A program made the position numbers and the translations under genes. This document shows positions 1 through 13,200 of a stretch of DNA of 46,610 nt, one piece after another (position 1 is the first letter of the stretch; every line of letters starts with the position of its first letter). Under the pieces are notes generated by a model. It was not told the origin of the DNA. It made no database searches and worked only from the letters and a program-made list of their open reading frames with translations. Source of the stretch: Oscillospiraceae bacterium (GTDB taxonomy: Bacteria; Bacillota; Clostridia; Oscillospirales; Oscillospiraceae); assembly GCA_020025175.1 (NCBI GenBank), contig JAHHSM010000006.1, positions 1-46,610 of the forward strand. The letters run 5' to 3'.

Positions 1-107
1 GTAATTTTCTTCTATTATAGCTGTATTATTGACATATTGCAACACTTTTCTTCCGTTTTCACCAAATTTTTATTTAATTTTTGATGATTTTGCCGTACTT
101 TATTTTT

Positions 108-827
108 TTACTTAAGATTGAAAAGTTTTTCGATTTCTTCTTTTGTTAAATATCGCCATTGACCTTTTTCCAGTGTTTTATCCAACACCAAAGGTCCCAT
201 CGAAATCCGTTTCAAATAGACCACAGGTGCACCGCGACTCTCCAACATTCGTTTCACCTGATGAAATTTTCCTTCTCGTAAAGTCACCAAAACTTCACTT
301 ATTATCCCTGCCGAAAGAATCTCCAGTTTTGCAGGCAGACATTTCAGTTCTCCCAGCTGAAGTCCCTCGGCAAAAGCGGCACAGTCCTCTTCGGAAACCG
401 GCCCGTCTGTGCGGGCATAATACACCTTATCCACATGGTGCTTTGGAGACAGCAATCGATGTGCCAGCGCACCGTCATCTGTCATCAGCAGCAATCCCTC
501 TGTATCCTTATCCAGACGCCCCACCGGAAAAAGTTCCAGCTTCTGCAGTTCTCTCGGCAGCAAATCAAGCACAGTTTCTGCATAACGATCCTCTGTTGCA
601 GATAAAATACCTGCCGGTTTATGGAGCATGACGTAGTGATACTCAGAAAAACGTAAAACTTCCCTGTCTACTTGAATCCTGTTTTCTTCAGGATCATATT
701 TTGCATCTGCGCCGTCAGCTATCTTGCCATCTACCACTACGCGCCCTTCTTTAACAAGCTGTTTCACTTCTTTTCTTGACCAGCGACCTGTCGAAGCTAT
801 CATTTTATCTAAACGCATCTGAGCCAT
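108..827 (-). CDS. rsuA: RsuA-family rRNA pseudouridine synthase
   Basis: 239 residues. It should isomerise a single uridine in rRNA to pseudouridine in the cytoplasm; 16S U516 is the RsuA target, and the related RluB/E/F enzymes act on 23S. An S4 RNA-binding domain spans about residues 4-50 and begins with RLDK. The catalytic motif GRLDKDTEG is at residues 103-111 with catalytic Asp106. The length matches RsuA (about 230-240). The start at 827 has GGAGG about 12 nt upstream; Met4 (818) is a possible alternative. It is monocistronic, with no clear terminator in the AT-rich 1-107 that follows it. The family is certain; the exact target uridine is inferred from length and general similarity. 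Confidence 0.9.
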   Translation of the reverse strand: MAQMRLDKMIASTGRWSRKEVKQLVKEGRVVVDGKIADGADAKYDPEENRIQVDREVLRFSEYHYVMLHKPAGILSATEDRYAETVLDLLPRELQKLELFPVGRLDKDTEGLLLMTDDGALAHRLLSPKHHVDKVYYARTDGPVSEEDCAAFAEGLQLGELKCLPAKLEILSAGIISEVLVTLREGKFHQVKRMLESRGAPVVYLKRISMGPLVLDKTLEKGQWRYLTKEEIEKLFNLK

Positions 828-925
828 ATCCTATTTTCTTCCTCCAAACAACATTGCTTTTATTTCTATTGTAGCATACTTTCCTAAAAATCAAAATAAA
901 TTTACCAATAAGGGAGGTGATCTAT

Positions 926-1387
926 TTGTTTATCATGACAACAAAATTAACTAAAGCCAAAGCAATTACTGCGGTACTCATCGTCGGTGCGCTTTTGTGT
1001 GGCTTAATTTTCTGTGCAAACCATGCAAATAAAAGCGAAATACCATCCCCTCAGGGCATGAGCAACAACGACAGCCGCGTTGCCTATCTAAAAGCATGGG
1101 GCTGGGAAGTCAATCCTTCCGCCATCGAAACGCTTGATCTCGTTCTCCCCAAAGAATTCGATGATGCCTATGCATCTTATAATACACTACAGACGGAAAT
1201 TGGTTTTGATTTATCCCCCTATTGTGGAAAACGGATAAAAAGATATACCTATACCGTTTTGAACTATCCCGGAATAAGCGAAAATATTCAAGCCGATCTA
1301 TACTTATCTAATGACACTGTCATCGCTGGTGACATTCTTTCAACCGGGACCGATGGCTTTATAGCAAGCTTAAAATATCCTCGCTGA
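926..1387 (+). CDS. DUF4830-like membrane-anchored protein
   Basis: About 153 residues, function unknown. There is one N-terminal hydrophobic segment (roughly residues 13-32, AITAVLIVGALLCGLIFC), so it is exported or membrane-anchored. The soluble part has the GWEV, PKEFDDAYASYN, LQTEIGFDLSPYCGK and TYTVLNYP blocks that I associate with DUF4830 proteins of Clostridia. The SD GGGAGGTGA (912-920) is 8 nt from a TTG at 926 and 17 nt from the in-frame ATG at 935. I choose 926, but 935 is possible. It is convergent with tuf and shares a bidirectional terminator with it. The DUF assignment is from memory of the family pattern and gives no biochemical role. Confidence 0.65.
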   Translation: MFIMTTKLTKAKAITAVLIVGALLCGLIFCANHANKSEIPSPQGMSNNDSRVAYLKAWGWEVNPSAIETLDLVLPKEFDDAYASYNTLQTEIGFDLSPYCGKRIKRYTYTVLNYPGISENIQADLYLSNDTVIAGDILSTGTDGFIASLKYPR

Positions 1388-1430
1388 ATCTGTTATGGTT
1401 CATATATTTTTAGGGAGCAATAAGATAAAA

Positions 1431-1462
1431 AAAGAAAGCCAGTCTAAAGACTGGCTTTCTTT
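1431..1462. terminator. Bidirectional terminator between DUF4830 gene and tuf
   Basis: The perfect 14-bp stem AAAGAAAGCCAGTC / GACTGGCTTTCTTT has a TAAA loop. Its A-run and T-run flanks let it work on both strands, ending both the plus-strand gene at 1387 and the str operon after tuf (stop at 1477). Confidence 0.9.
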
Positions 1463-1476
1463 GAAAAGGCATTTAA

Positions 1477-2679
1477 TTACTCAGCAACATCGATAACGAC
1501 ACCGGAACCGACAGTACGGCCGCCTTCGCGAATAGCAAAACGCAGACCCTTTTCGATAGCGATGGGGGTGATCAGCTCAACCTTCATGTCAACGTTATCG
1601 CCGGGCATGCACATCTCAGTGCCTTCGGGCAGAGTGATGATACCGGTAACGTCAGTGGTACGGAAGTAGAACTGAGGACGATAGTTGTTAAAGAAAGGAG
1701 TATGGCGGCCGCCTTCGTCCTTGGACAGAACGTAAACCTGACCGACAAACTTGGTGTGAGGATGAATGGAACCGGGCTTGGACAGAACCTGACCGCGCTC
1801 AATGCCAGTACGATCGATACCACGCAGCAGAGCACCGATGTTATCACCAGCTTCTGCATAATCCAGCAGCTTGTGGAACATTTCGATACCAGTGATGGTG
1901 GTTTCCTTCTTCTCCTCAGACAGACCGACGATTTCGACCTTATCACCCATGTTCAGCTGGCCACGCTCAACACGACCAGTTGCAACGGTACCACGACCGG
2001 AGATGGTGAAGACGTCCTCAACGGGCATCAAGAAGGGCAGATCAGCCTTACGATCGGGAGTGGGGATATAAGAGTCAACAGCATCCATCAGTTCCTTGAT
2101 GCAAGCATACTCGGGAGCCTCGGGATCGGTGGACTCGGAAATCAGAGCCTGCAGAGCAGAACCCTTGATAACAGGAATATCATCGCCGGGGAACTCATAA
2201 CCGGACAGAGTCTCGCGGATCTCCATCTCAACCAGTTCCAGCAGCTCTTCATCGTCAACCAGGTCAGCCTTGTTCATGAAGACAACCATTGCGGGCACGC
2301 CAACCTGACGAGCCAGCAGGATGTGCTCCTTGGTCTGAGCCATAGGACCATCGGTAGAAGCGATAACCAGAATAGCACCGTCCATCTGAGCAGCACCAGT
2401 GATCATGTTCTTAATGTAGTCAGCATGGCCCGGGCAGTCAACGTGAGCATAGTGACGAGCGGTGGTTTCGTACTCAACGTGAGCGGTGTTGATGGTGATA
2501 CCGCGCTCGCGCTCTTCGGGAGCCTTATCGATGGAAGAGTAATCCATCATTTCTGCGCCGCCAACCAGTGCCAGATACTTGGTAATAGCTGCGGTCAGAG
2601 TGGTCTTACCATGGTCAACGTGACCGATGGTACCGATGTTAACATGGGGCTTATTTCTTTCAAATTTCTGCTTAGCCAT
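1477..2679 (-). CDS. tuf: Translation elongation factor Tu
   Basis: 400 residues, the normal length. This GTPase delivers aminoacyl-tRNA to the ribosomal A site. Visible G motifs are GHVDHGKT (about residues 19-26), DCPGHADY and NKAD, followed by domains 2 and 3 with the usual C-terminal GGRTVGSGVV. The SD AAGGAGG precedes the ATG. It is the last gene of the L7Ae-rpsL-rpsG-fusA-tuf transcription unit, 99 nt after fusA. Codon choice is strongly biased, as expected for a very highly expressed gene. Confidence 0.99.
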   Translation of the reverse strand: MAKQKFERNKPHVNIGTIGHVDHGKTTLTAAITKYLALVGGAEMMDYSSIDKAPEERERGITINTAHVEYETTARHYAHVDCPGHADYIKNMITGAAQMDGAILVIASTDGPMAQTKEHILLARQVGVPAMVVFMNKADLVDDEELLELVEMEIRETLSGYEFPGDDIPVIKGSALQALISESTDPEAPEYACIKELMDAVDSYIPTPDRKADLPFLMPVEDVFTISGRGTVATGRVERGQLNMGDKVEIVGLSEEKKETTITGIEMFHKLLDYAEAGDNIGALLRGIDRTGIERGQVLSKPGSIHPHTKFVGQVYVLSKDEGGRHTPFFNNYRPQFYFRTTDVTGIITLPEGTEMCMPGDNVDMKVELITPIAIEKGLRFAIREGGRTVGSGVVIDVAE

Positions 2680-2778
2680 TTTTGAAAATCCTCCTTAACA
2701 ATTTCATGTGATCGCATAAATTCCATTTATGCGCATAGTTTACAACAAATTTCAGAAAAAAGCAATCGCTTTTTCTTA

Positions 2779-4884
2779 TCAGGACTTTGCTGCATTGCGA
2801 TTTTCGATGATTTTGGTCTGCAGGTTCTTGGGAATTTCGCGATAGGAGTGAGGCTCCATAGCGTAGTTACCGCGACCCTGAGTACGAGAACGCAGATCGG
2901 TTGCATAACCGAACATCTCGGACAGGGGAACCAAAGCATCGATCTGCTGGGAACCGGGACGTGCTTCCATACCCTGGATTTCACCACGGCGGGAGTTCAA
3001 GTCACCGATAACATCACCCATATACTCCTCAGGCACAGTGACCGCAACCTTCATAATAGGCTCCAGCAGGGTTGCATCAGCCTTGCGGCATGCATCCTTA
3101 AATGCCATAGAACCGGCAATCTTAAATGCCATTTCAGAGGAGTCGACTTCGTGGTAAGAACCATCGAACAGAGTAACCTTGACATCGACAACAGGGAAAC
3201 CAGCCAGAATACCAGCCTGCATTGCACCCTGAATACCTGCGTCAACAGCAGGAATATATTCCTTGGGAATTGCGCCGCCAACAACAGCGTTGACAAACTC
3301 ATAACCCTTACCAGACTCGTTGGGCTCAACATGAATCTTACAATGACCATACTGACCCTTACCACCGGACTGACGAGCATACTTGGTATCCTGATCGACA
3401 GCCTTCTTGATGGTTTCCTTATAAGCAACCTGAGGTGCACCGACATTTGCTTCGACTTTGAATTCACGCAGCAAACGGTCAACGATGATCTCCAAATGGA
3501 GTTCGCCCATACCGGCAATAATGGTCTGGCCGGTTTCTTCGTCGGTATAAGTTTTAAAGGTGGGGTCTTCCTCAGCCAGCTTCATCAGTGCGATACCCAT
3601 CTTTTCCTGACCAGCTTTGGTCTTGGGTTCGATAGCTACGCGAATAACAGGCTCAGGGAACTCCATGGACTCCAGGATGATGGGGTGCTTTTCATCGCAC
3701 AGGGTATCACCGGTAGTAGAGTTCTTCAGACCAACAACAGCTGCGATATCGCCGCAGTAAACTTCTTCGATATCTTCGCGGTGGTTTGCATGCATCTGCA
3801 GAATACGACCAATACGCTCTTTCTGCTTTTTGGTAGAGTTCAGAACAGAGGTGCCGGCAGCCAACTTGCCAGAATACACACGAACAAAGGACAAACGACC
3901 AACATAGGGGTCGGTTGCAATTTTAAATGCCAGAGCGGAGAAAGGTGCATCGTCTTTGGACTCACGCACATCCTCTTCACCGGTATCGGGATCAATACCC
4001 TTGATAGCGGGGATATCCAGAGGAGAGGGCATGTAATCAACGATTGCATCCAACAGCTTCTGGACACCCTTGTTCTTATAGGAAGTACCGCAGCAAACAG
4101 GCATCATCTCAACAGCGCAAGTTGCTTTACGGATTGCTGCACGAATCTTATCAGCAGGAATCTCCTGGCCTTCCAAGAACATTTCCATGATCTCTTCATC
4201 AAACATGGAAACTGCATCGATCAGCTTTTCACGATACTCTTCAGCCAGATCCATCATGTCAGCAGGAATTTCCTCGACACGCATATCCTGACCCATATCA
4301 TCGTAATAAACATCAGCGTTCATTTCAACCAGATCGATGATGCCCTTAAAATCAGCTTCTTTACCGATGGGCAGCTGAATTGCAACAGCGTTGCATTTCA
4401 GACGATCTTCAATCATGCGCAGAACATTATAGAAATCTGCGCCCATGATGTCCATCTTATTGACATAGATCATACGAGGAACACCATAGGTATCAGCCTG
4501 ACGCCAAACGGTTTCAGACTGGGGCTCAACGCCGCCCTTTGCGCACATGACAGTGACAGAACCGTCCAGAACGCGCAGAGAACGCTCAACCTCAACAGTG
4601 AAGTCCACATGACCCGGAGTATCAATGATATTGATACGGGTCTGGGGGAACTGCTGCTTTGTACCCTGCCAGAAGCAAGTAGTAGCAGCGGAGGTGATGG
4701 TGATACCACGTTCCTGCTCCTGAGCCATCCAGTCCATAGTAGCAGTACCGTCGTGGGTTTCGCCGATCTTGTAGGTCACACCGGTGTAGTACAGAATACG
4801 CTCGGTTGTGGTAGTCTTACCAGCATCAATGTGAGCCATGATACCGATATTTCTGGTATTTTCAAGACTTGTTTTTCTCGGCAT
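2779..4884 (-). CDS. fusA: Translation elongation factor G
   Basis: 701 residues, full length. This ribosome-dependent GTPase drives translocation and, with RRF, ribosome recycling. Motifs include AHIDAGKTTTTERILYYTG near the N-terminus, DTPGHVDF and NKMD, and the C-terminal domain IV/V region includes YRGNYAMEPHSY-like sequence. The start has the SD AAGGGAG 7 nt upstream and lies only 12 nt after the rpsG stop, so the two are co-transcribed. It is a canonical EF-G, not a TetM-like ribosomal protection protein, given the operon position and normal domain content. Confidence 0.99.
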   Translation of the reverse strand: MPRKTSLENTRNIGIMAHIDAGKTTTTERILYYTGVTYKIGETHDGTATMDWMAQEQERGITITSAATTCFWQGTKQQFPQTRINIIDTPGHVDFTVEVERSLRVLDGSVTVMCAKGGVEPQSETVWRQADTYGVPRMIYVNKMDIMGADFYNVLRMIEDRLKCNAVAIQLPIGKEADFKGIIDLVEMNADVYYDDMGQDMRVEEIPADMMDLAEEYREKLIDAVSMFDEEIMEMFLEGQEIPADKIRAAIRKATCAVEMMPVCCGTSYKNKGVQKLLDAIVDYMPSPLDIPAIKGIDPDTGEEDVRESKDDAPFSALAFKIATDPYVGRLSFVRVYSGKLAAGTSVLNSTKKQKERIGRILQMHANHREDIEEVYCGDIAAVVGLKNSTTGDTLCDEKHPIILESMEFPEPVIRVAIEPKTKAGQEKMGIALMKLAEEDPTFKTYTDEETGQTIIAGMGELHLEIIVDRLLREFKVEANVGAPQVAYKETIKKAVDQDTKYARQSGGKGQYGHCKIHVEPNESGKGYEFVNAVVGGAIPKEYIPAVDAGIQGAMQAGILAGFPVVDVKVTLFDGSYHEVDSSEMAFKIAGSMAFKDACRKADATLLEPIMKVAVTVPEEYMGDVIGDLNSRRGEIQGMEARPGSQQIDALVPLSEMFGYATDLRSRTQGRGNYAMEPHSYREIPKNLQTKIIENRNAAKS

Positions 4885-4896
4885 ACAATTACTCCC

Positions 4897-5367
4897 TTAC
4901 CAGCGATAATGAGCAAAAGCCTTGTTAGCCTCTGCCATCTTGTGGACGTCTTCACGCTTCTTCACAGAGCTGCCAACATTGTTTGCAGCATCCATGATCT
5001 CACCTGCCAGACGCTCTCTCATGGTCTTCTCGCTGCGAGCGCGAGAATAAGCGGTCAGCCAGCGCAGACCCAGGGTCTGACGTCTTTCAGGGCGAACTTC
5101 CATAGGCACCTGATAAGTTGCACCGCCGACACGGCGAGATTTAACTTCCAGGTTAGGCATAATGTTTTCCATAGCCTGGGCGAATACTTCCAGAGCATCC
5201 TTTTCGGTCTTTTCCTTAACAATGTCGAAAGCACCGTAAACGACCTTCTGAGCGACACCCTTCTTACCATCCAGCATGATGGAGTTGACCAGCTTGGTCA
5301 CCAGCACGGAATTGTAAATAGGATCCGGCAGAATTTCTCTCTTGGGGACATTACCTCTTCTGGGCAC
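4897..5367 (-). CDS. rpsG: 30S ribosomal protein S7
   Basis: 156 residues when read from GTG at 5367 (PRRGNVPKREILPDP). This is the usual S7 length and N-terminus. An in-frame ATG exists at 5385, but the sequence from there is itself the ribosome binding site (AAGGAGG, 8 nt before the GTG), so the longer reading is rejected. S7 nucleates assembly of the 16S 3' domain and contacts the decoding region. It sits 142 nt after rpsL and 12 nt before fusA. In E. coli S7 represses its own operon through the rpsL-rpsG spacer; whether that holds here is unknown. Confidence 0.98.
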   Translation of the reverse strand: MPRRGNVPKREILPDPIYNSVLVTKLVNSIMLDGKKGVAQKVVYGAFDIVKEKTEKDALEVFAQAMENIMPNLEVKSRRVGGATYQVPMEVRPERRQTLGLRWLTAYSRARSEKTMRERLAGEIMDAANNVGSSVKKREDVHKMAEANKAFAHYRW

Positions 5368-5509
5368 TATGCTTCCCTCCTTCATATATATTATGATTTC
5401 ATAGGTACTCGAAGGAAATCAGTTTCCTCCGTGAATGCCTGCCAAAGAGGTCTATCTCTATCAAATCGTAGAGAACCTATTCGGCAAAGCTTTCATTTAA
5501 TGATTGGTC
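5368..5509 (-). promoter_or_regulatory. rpsL-rpsG intergenic leader, possible S7 control site
   Basis: This 142-nt spacer is longer than others in the operon. It contains an imperfect inverted repeat (GAAGGAAA / TTTCCTCC, one mismatch, about 5412-5429). By analogy with E. coli it is the place where S7 autoregulation would act. No residue-level match to a known S7 site could be shown, so this is only a pointer. Confidence 0.3.
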
Positions 5510-5926
5510 TTACTTCTTCTTAGGCTTCTTAGCACCGTACTTGGAACGGGCCTGCATACGGCCGTTCACACCCTGGGTGTCCAGAGTACCGCGGATGATG
5601 TGGTAACGAACACCGGGAAGGTCCTTAACACGACCGCCACGGATCATAACCACGGAGTGCTCCTGCAGGTTATGACCGACACCGGGGATATAAGCGGTGA
5701 CTTCATAGCCATTGGTGAGCTTTACACGAGCGATCTTACGAAGTGCAGAGTTAGGCTTCTTGGGAGTCGCAGTTCTAACTGCAGTGCAGACGCCTCTCTT
5801 CTGAGGAGAAGGCAGATTGGTGGTCTTATTCTTCAAAGTGTTCAGACCAAACTGCATAGCGGGAGATGCGGACTTGTAAGTAGCCTGTTCTCTTCCCTTT
5901 CTGACCAATTGGTTAAATGTAGGCAT
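5510..5926 (-). CDS. rpsL: 30S ribosomal protein S12
   Basis: 138 residues. S12 sits at the decoding centre and controls accuracy. The hallmark segment KKPNSALRKIARVKLTNG and the later PGVGHNLQEHSVV and GGRVKDLPGVRYH blocks are intact. The lysine in KKPNS, whose substitution gives streptomycin resistance in other bacteria, is wild type. The SD AAGGAG lies 7 nt before the ATG. The gene is second in the L7Ae-rpsL-rpsG-fusA-tuf operon. The C-terminus ends in a lysine run, which is normal. Confidence 0.99.
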   Translation of the reverse strand: MPTFNQLVRKGREQATYKSASPAMQFGLNTLKNKTTNLPSPQKRGVCTAVRTATPKKPNSALRKIARVKLTNGYEVTAYIPGVGHNLQEHSVVMIRGGRVKDLPGVRYHIIRGTLDTQGVNGRMQARSKYGAKKPKKK

Positions 5927-6002
5927 AGGTTCTCTCCTTTCTCATAAATTATATTTTTAACAGAATATCCAAAAATATTCTGCCAAAAGCAAAATAAGTG
6001 TT

Positions 6003-6251
6003 TCAGCTGTTCTTCAAAAGGACAGCCACAGCTGCGCCCACGTCAATTCCGCAGGCATGACCAAGCGCGGCCATAGTTTCTACCGTGATCACATGGATTC
6101 CTTTCTCTTCACATACTGAGCGAATCGGCTCCAGAAGAGACGGGTCTGCGTCATCTGCAAAGTATACACATTGTGCACCATCAGTTTTCACAGCCTTCAA
6201 AGACTGTTTGACACCAATCACTTTGCTTTTTGTTTTTAATTCAGAAAGCAC
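6003..6251 (-). CDS. rplGB: L7Ae/L30e-family ribosomal protein (YbxF-like)
   Basis: 82 residues, GTG start with GGAG 7-8 nt upstream. The sequence shows the L7Ae/L30e fold pattern, with GVKQSLKAVK near the N-terminus, VYFADDADP in the middle and LGHACGIDVGAAVAVL at the end. B. subtilis YbxF (RplGB) has the same size and the same position between rpoC and rpsL, and binds K-turn RNA. Here the gene is the first of the rpsL operon and is directly preceded by a strong promoter. The role on the ribosome or on K-turn mRNAs is inferred from the family. Confidence 0.9.
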   Translation of the reverse strand: MLSELKTKSKVIGVKQSLKAVKTDGAQCVYFADDADPSLLEPIRSVCEEKGIHVITVETMAALGHACGIDVGAAVAVLLKNS

Positions 6252-6297
6252 AAAAATGCTCCTTTTTTATAGTTTTTCTATATCCGCGCATTTTAGA

Positions 6298-6326
6298 ATT
6301 ATAGCATAGGCAGGAAAGAGCGTCAA
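6298..6326 (-). promoter_or_regulatory. Promoter of the L7Ae-rpsL-rpsG-fusA-tuf operon
   Basis: On the minus strand, TTGACG (6321-6326), a 17-bp spacer and TATAAT (6298-6303), with TATGC before the -10. This is a near-consensus housekeeping promoter, so the translation-factor genes are expressed separately from rpoBC. Confidence 0.85.
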
Positions 6327-6486
6327 TAGGTTTTCAAGGAATAATCTTTCGCTTTTTTGGTGATTCTTTCTCGTATTTTGCATCAAAAAGTAGGAATTTT
6401 GCCCAAAACTCCTCATTCCTCTGCACAATCCGCTCCGCCTATCTTCCAGAAAAAGACTTTTGCTCTTTTCACAGGGACTTGCAGAA

Positions 6487-6513
6487 CAGGCGCACCGCAT
6501 CGCGGTGCGCCTG
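6487..6513 (-). terminator. Hairpin downstream of rpoC
   Basis: The perfect 12-bp stem CAGGCGCACCGC / GCGGTGCGCCTG has a 3-nt loop and lies 33 nt after the rpoC stop. It lacks a proper T-tract on either side, so it is a weak or partial terminator, or a 3'-end stabiliser. Confidence 0.55.
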
Positions 6514-6545
6514 TAATACATCCTTAGCGATTCCGAAAAATCGCC

Positions 6546-10196
<3,651 letters not shown>

Positions 10197-10250
10197 GTTG
10201 CCTTTTTTCCTCCTTCATATATAGTGATCGTTCATTCTTGTGTGGATACA

Positions 10251-13200
10251 TCACATATCCAGCGAATCGTCAAGGCCGGTGAATCCTGCTTCGCGAGCAG
10301 CATCCTCACCGTCACCGATAGCAAATCCGCTTTCTTCGATCTCAGCGTCGTTTGCAACATAACGATCGCGATCGTTATCTGCATCCATACGCGCCAAATT
10401 GAAGGTATCCATGGCATCGTCATCGTCCTTCAGTTCGATTTCGTTGCCATCCTTATCCAAAACCTGAATATCCAGGCACAGGGACTGCAGCTCCTTGATC
10501 AAGACCTTAAAGGATTCGGGCACACCGGGTGTAGGAACATTGTGACCCTTTACGATTGCCTCATACGTCTTAACACGACCGGTCACATCATCGGACTTGA
10601 CCGTCAGGATTTCCTGCAGGGTGTACGCTGCACCATAAGCTTCCAGCGCCCAAACTTCCATTTCACCGAAACGCTGACCGCCAAACTGTGCTTTACCACC
10701 CAGAGGCTGCTGAGTAACCAGAGAGTAAGGGCCGGTGGAACGTGCATGGATCTTATCATCAACCAGATGATGCAGTTTTAAGAAGTAAACATAACCAACC
10801 GTGACACGATTATCAAATCTGTCACCGGTACGACCATCGTACAGCCAGCTCTTACCATCGGGGTTCAAACCGGCCTCGGTCAGCATAGCGGCAATATCTT
10901 CTTCGCTTGCGCCGTCAAAGATAGGCGTTGCAACCTTGCAGCCCATCTCATGGGCGGCATAACCCAAGTGGACTTCCAGCACCTGACCGATATTCATACG
11001 GGAGGGAACACCCAGCGGGTTCAGAACAATATCAAGAGGCGTACCATCGGGCAGGAAAGGCATATCTTCCTGAGGCAGAACACGGGAAACAACACCCTTG
11101 TTACCGTGACGACCTGCCATCTTATCGCCGACCTGAATCTTTCTTCTTTGTGCCAAATAGATACGAACAACCATATTCACACCGGGAGCCAGATCATCGC
11201 CGTTCTCGCGGGTATAAACCTTCGCATCGACAACGATGCCGCTTTCGCCGTGAGGCACCTTCAAAGAGGTGTCGCGGACCTCTCTTGCCTTTTCGCCGAA
11301 AATTGCACGCAGCAGGCGCTCTTCTGCAGTCAAATCCGTCTCACCCTTGGGTGTGACCTTGCCCACCAGAATATCACCGGCATGGACTTCAGCACCGATG
11401 CGAATGATACCGCGCTCGTCCAAATCCTTCAGCATATCCTCGCCCACGTTGGGGATATCACGGGTAATTTCTTCAGGACCCAGCTTAGTGTCACGGGCAT
11501 CCAGCTCATACTCCGCAATATGAATAGATGTATAAACGTCTTCGCGCACCAGACGCTCATTCAGCAAAACTGCATCTTCATAGTTATAACCTTCCCAGGT
11601 CATAAAACCAACCAGAATATTGCGGCCCAGCGCAATTTCACCCTGATCGGTAGCAGGACCGTCAGCCAGAGTGGTGCCCTTGGAAACACGCTCACCCACA
11701 TCCACAATCGGACGCTGATTAATGCAGGTGGTATGGTTGGAACGCAGGTACTTGGTCAATACATAATTCTTGACCTCGCCATTGTCATATCTGACGGTGA
11801 TATTGCGCGCATCGACCTTCACCACCTCACCGTCGCCCTCAGCCAGCACAGCAACTTCGGAGTCCTGGCAGATCTTATGCTCCATACCGGTAGCAACGAT
11901 AGGCGCTTCAGGGCGCAGCAGAGGCACAGCCTGACGCTGCATGTTTGCACCCATCAATGCACGGTTTGCGTCATCGTTGGGCAGGAACGGGATCATCGCA
12001 GTTGCGATAGAAACCATCATACGGGGAGAAACGTCCATATAATCCACGCGCTCACGATCAACTTCGATAATTTCATCGCGGTGGCGGCAAGTAATACGCG
12101 CATTGACCAGGCGGCCATCCTCACCGATAGGCTCAGCTGCCTGTGCAACAATATACTGATCTTCCACATCGGCAGTCATGTACTCGATCTCATCGGTAAC
12201 GATGCCGGTTTCCTTATCAATGCGGCGATAAGGAGCCTCAGCAAAACCATACTCATTGATACGTGCATAGGTGGCCAAATAAGAGATCAGACCGATGTTA
12301 GGACCTTCAGGCGTTTCAATAGGACACATACGCCCATAGTGGCTGTAGTGAACGTCACGAACGTCCATGCTTGCACGCTCACGGCTCAAACCGCCGGGAC
12401 CCAGTGCAGACAGGCGGCGCTTATGCGTCAGCTCTGCCAGAGGATTGGTCTGATCCATGAACTGTGACAAGGGCGAGGAACCAAAGAATTCTTTGATTGC
12501 AGCAGTCACGGGGCGAATGTTGATCAAGCTCTGGGGCGTGACAACATCCAGATCCTGAATGGTCATACGCTCACGGGTCACGCGCTCCATACGGCTGAAG
12601 CCGATACGGAACTGATTCTGCAGCAGCTCGCCAACGCAGCGCAGGCGGCGGTTGCCCAGATGGTCGATATCGTCCTTTCCGGACAAGCCCAGTGCCAGAC
12701 CGTTCATATAATTCACAGAAGCAAAGATATCATCGATAATAATGTGCTTAGGCACCAGTTCATCGCGGTGTGCGCTGCACTGCTCGATCAACTCTTCGCC
12801 TTCATATTTCTCAATCAGTTCCTTGAGAACTTCAAAACGGACGCGCTCCTTGATGCCGCACTTATCCAGAGGATCAAAGTCAACATATGCGTCCATATCC
12901 ACCATGTGGTTGGAAAACACCTTGATGGGATTGCCGTCCACATCGATGGTCACTTCATTGACACCGATATGATCCAAACGCTGTGCTTCGTCCACAGTCA
13001 GGATACGGCCTGCCTCAAACAGAATCTCACCGGTCATGGGATCTGCCACAGGGTAGATCAGCTTGTGGTCATAAATACGGTGCCACAGTGCCAGCTTCTT
13101 ATTAAATTTGTAACGGCCGACGATAGAGAGGTCATAGCGGCGCTGATCGAAGAACATGCCGTCGATCAGGGTGCGGCAGGAATCCACCGTGGGAGGCTCA

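Noticed and set aside
1..107. TTGACA at 28-33 as a promoter
   Set aside because: No -10 box lies 16-18 bp downstream and no plus-strand gene follows.
2848..5523. 891-residue open frame on the plus strand
   Set aside because: It is wholly antisense to fusA and rpsG, which are certain genes; its composition (rich in Asn, Thr, His and Leu) is that of an antisense reading of biased codons.
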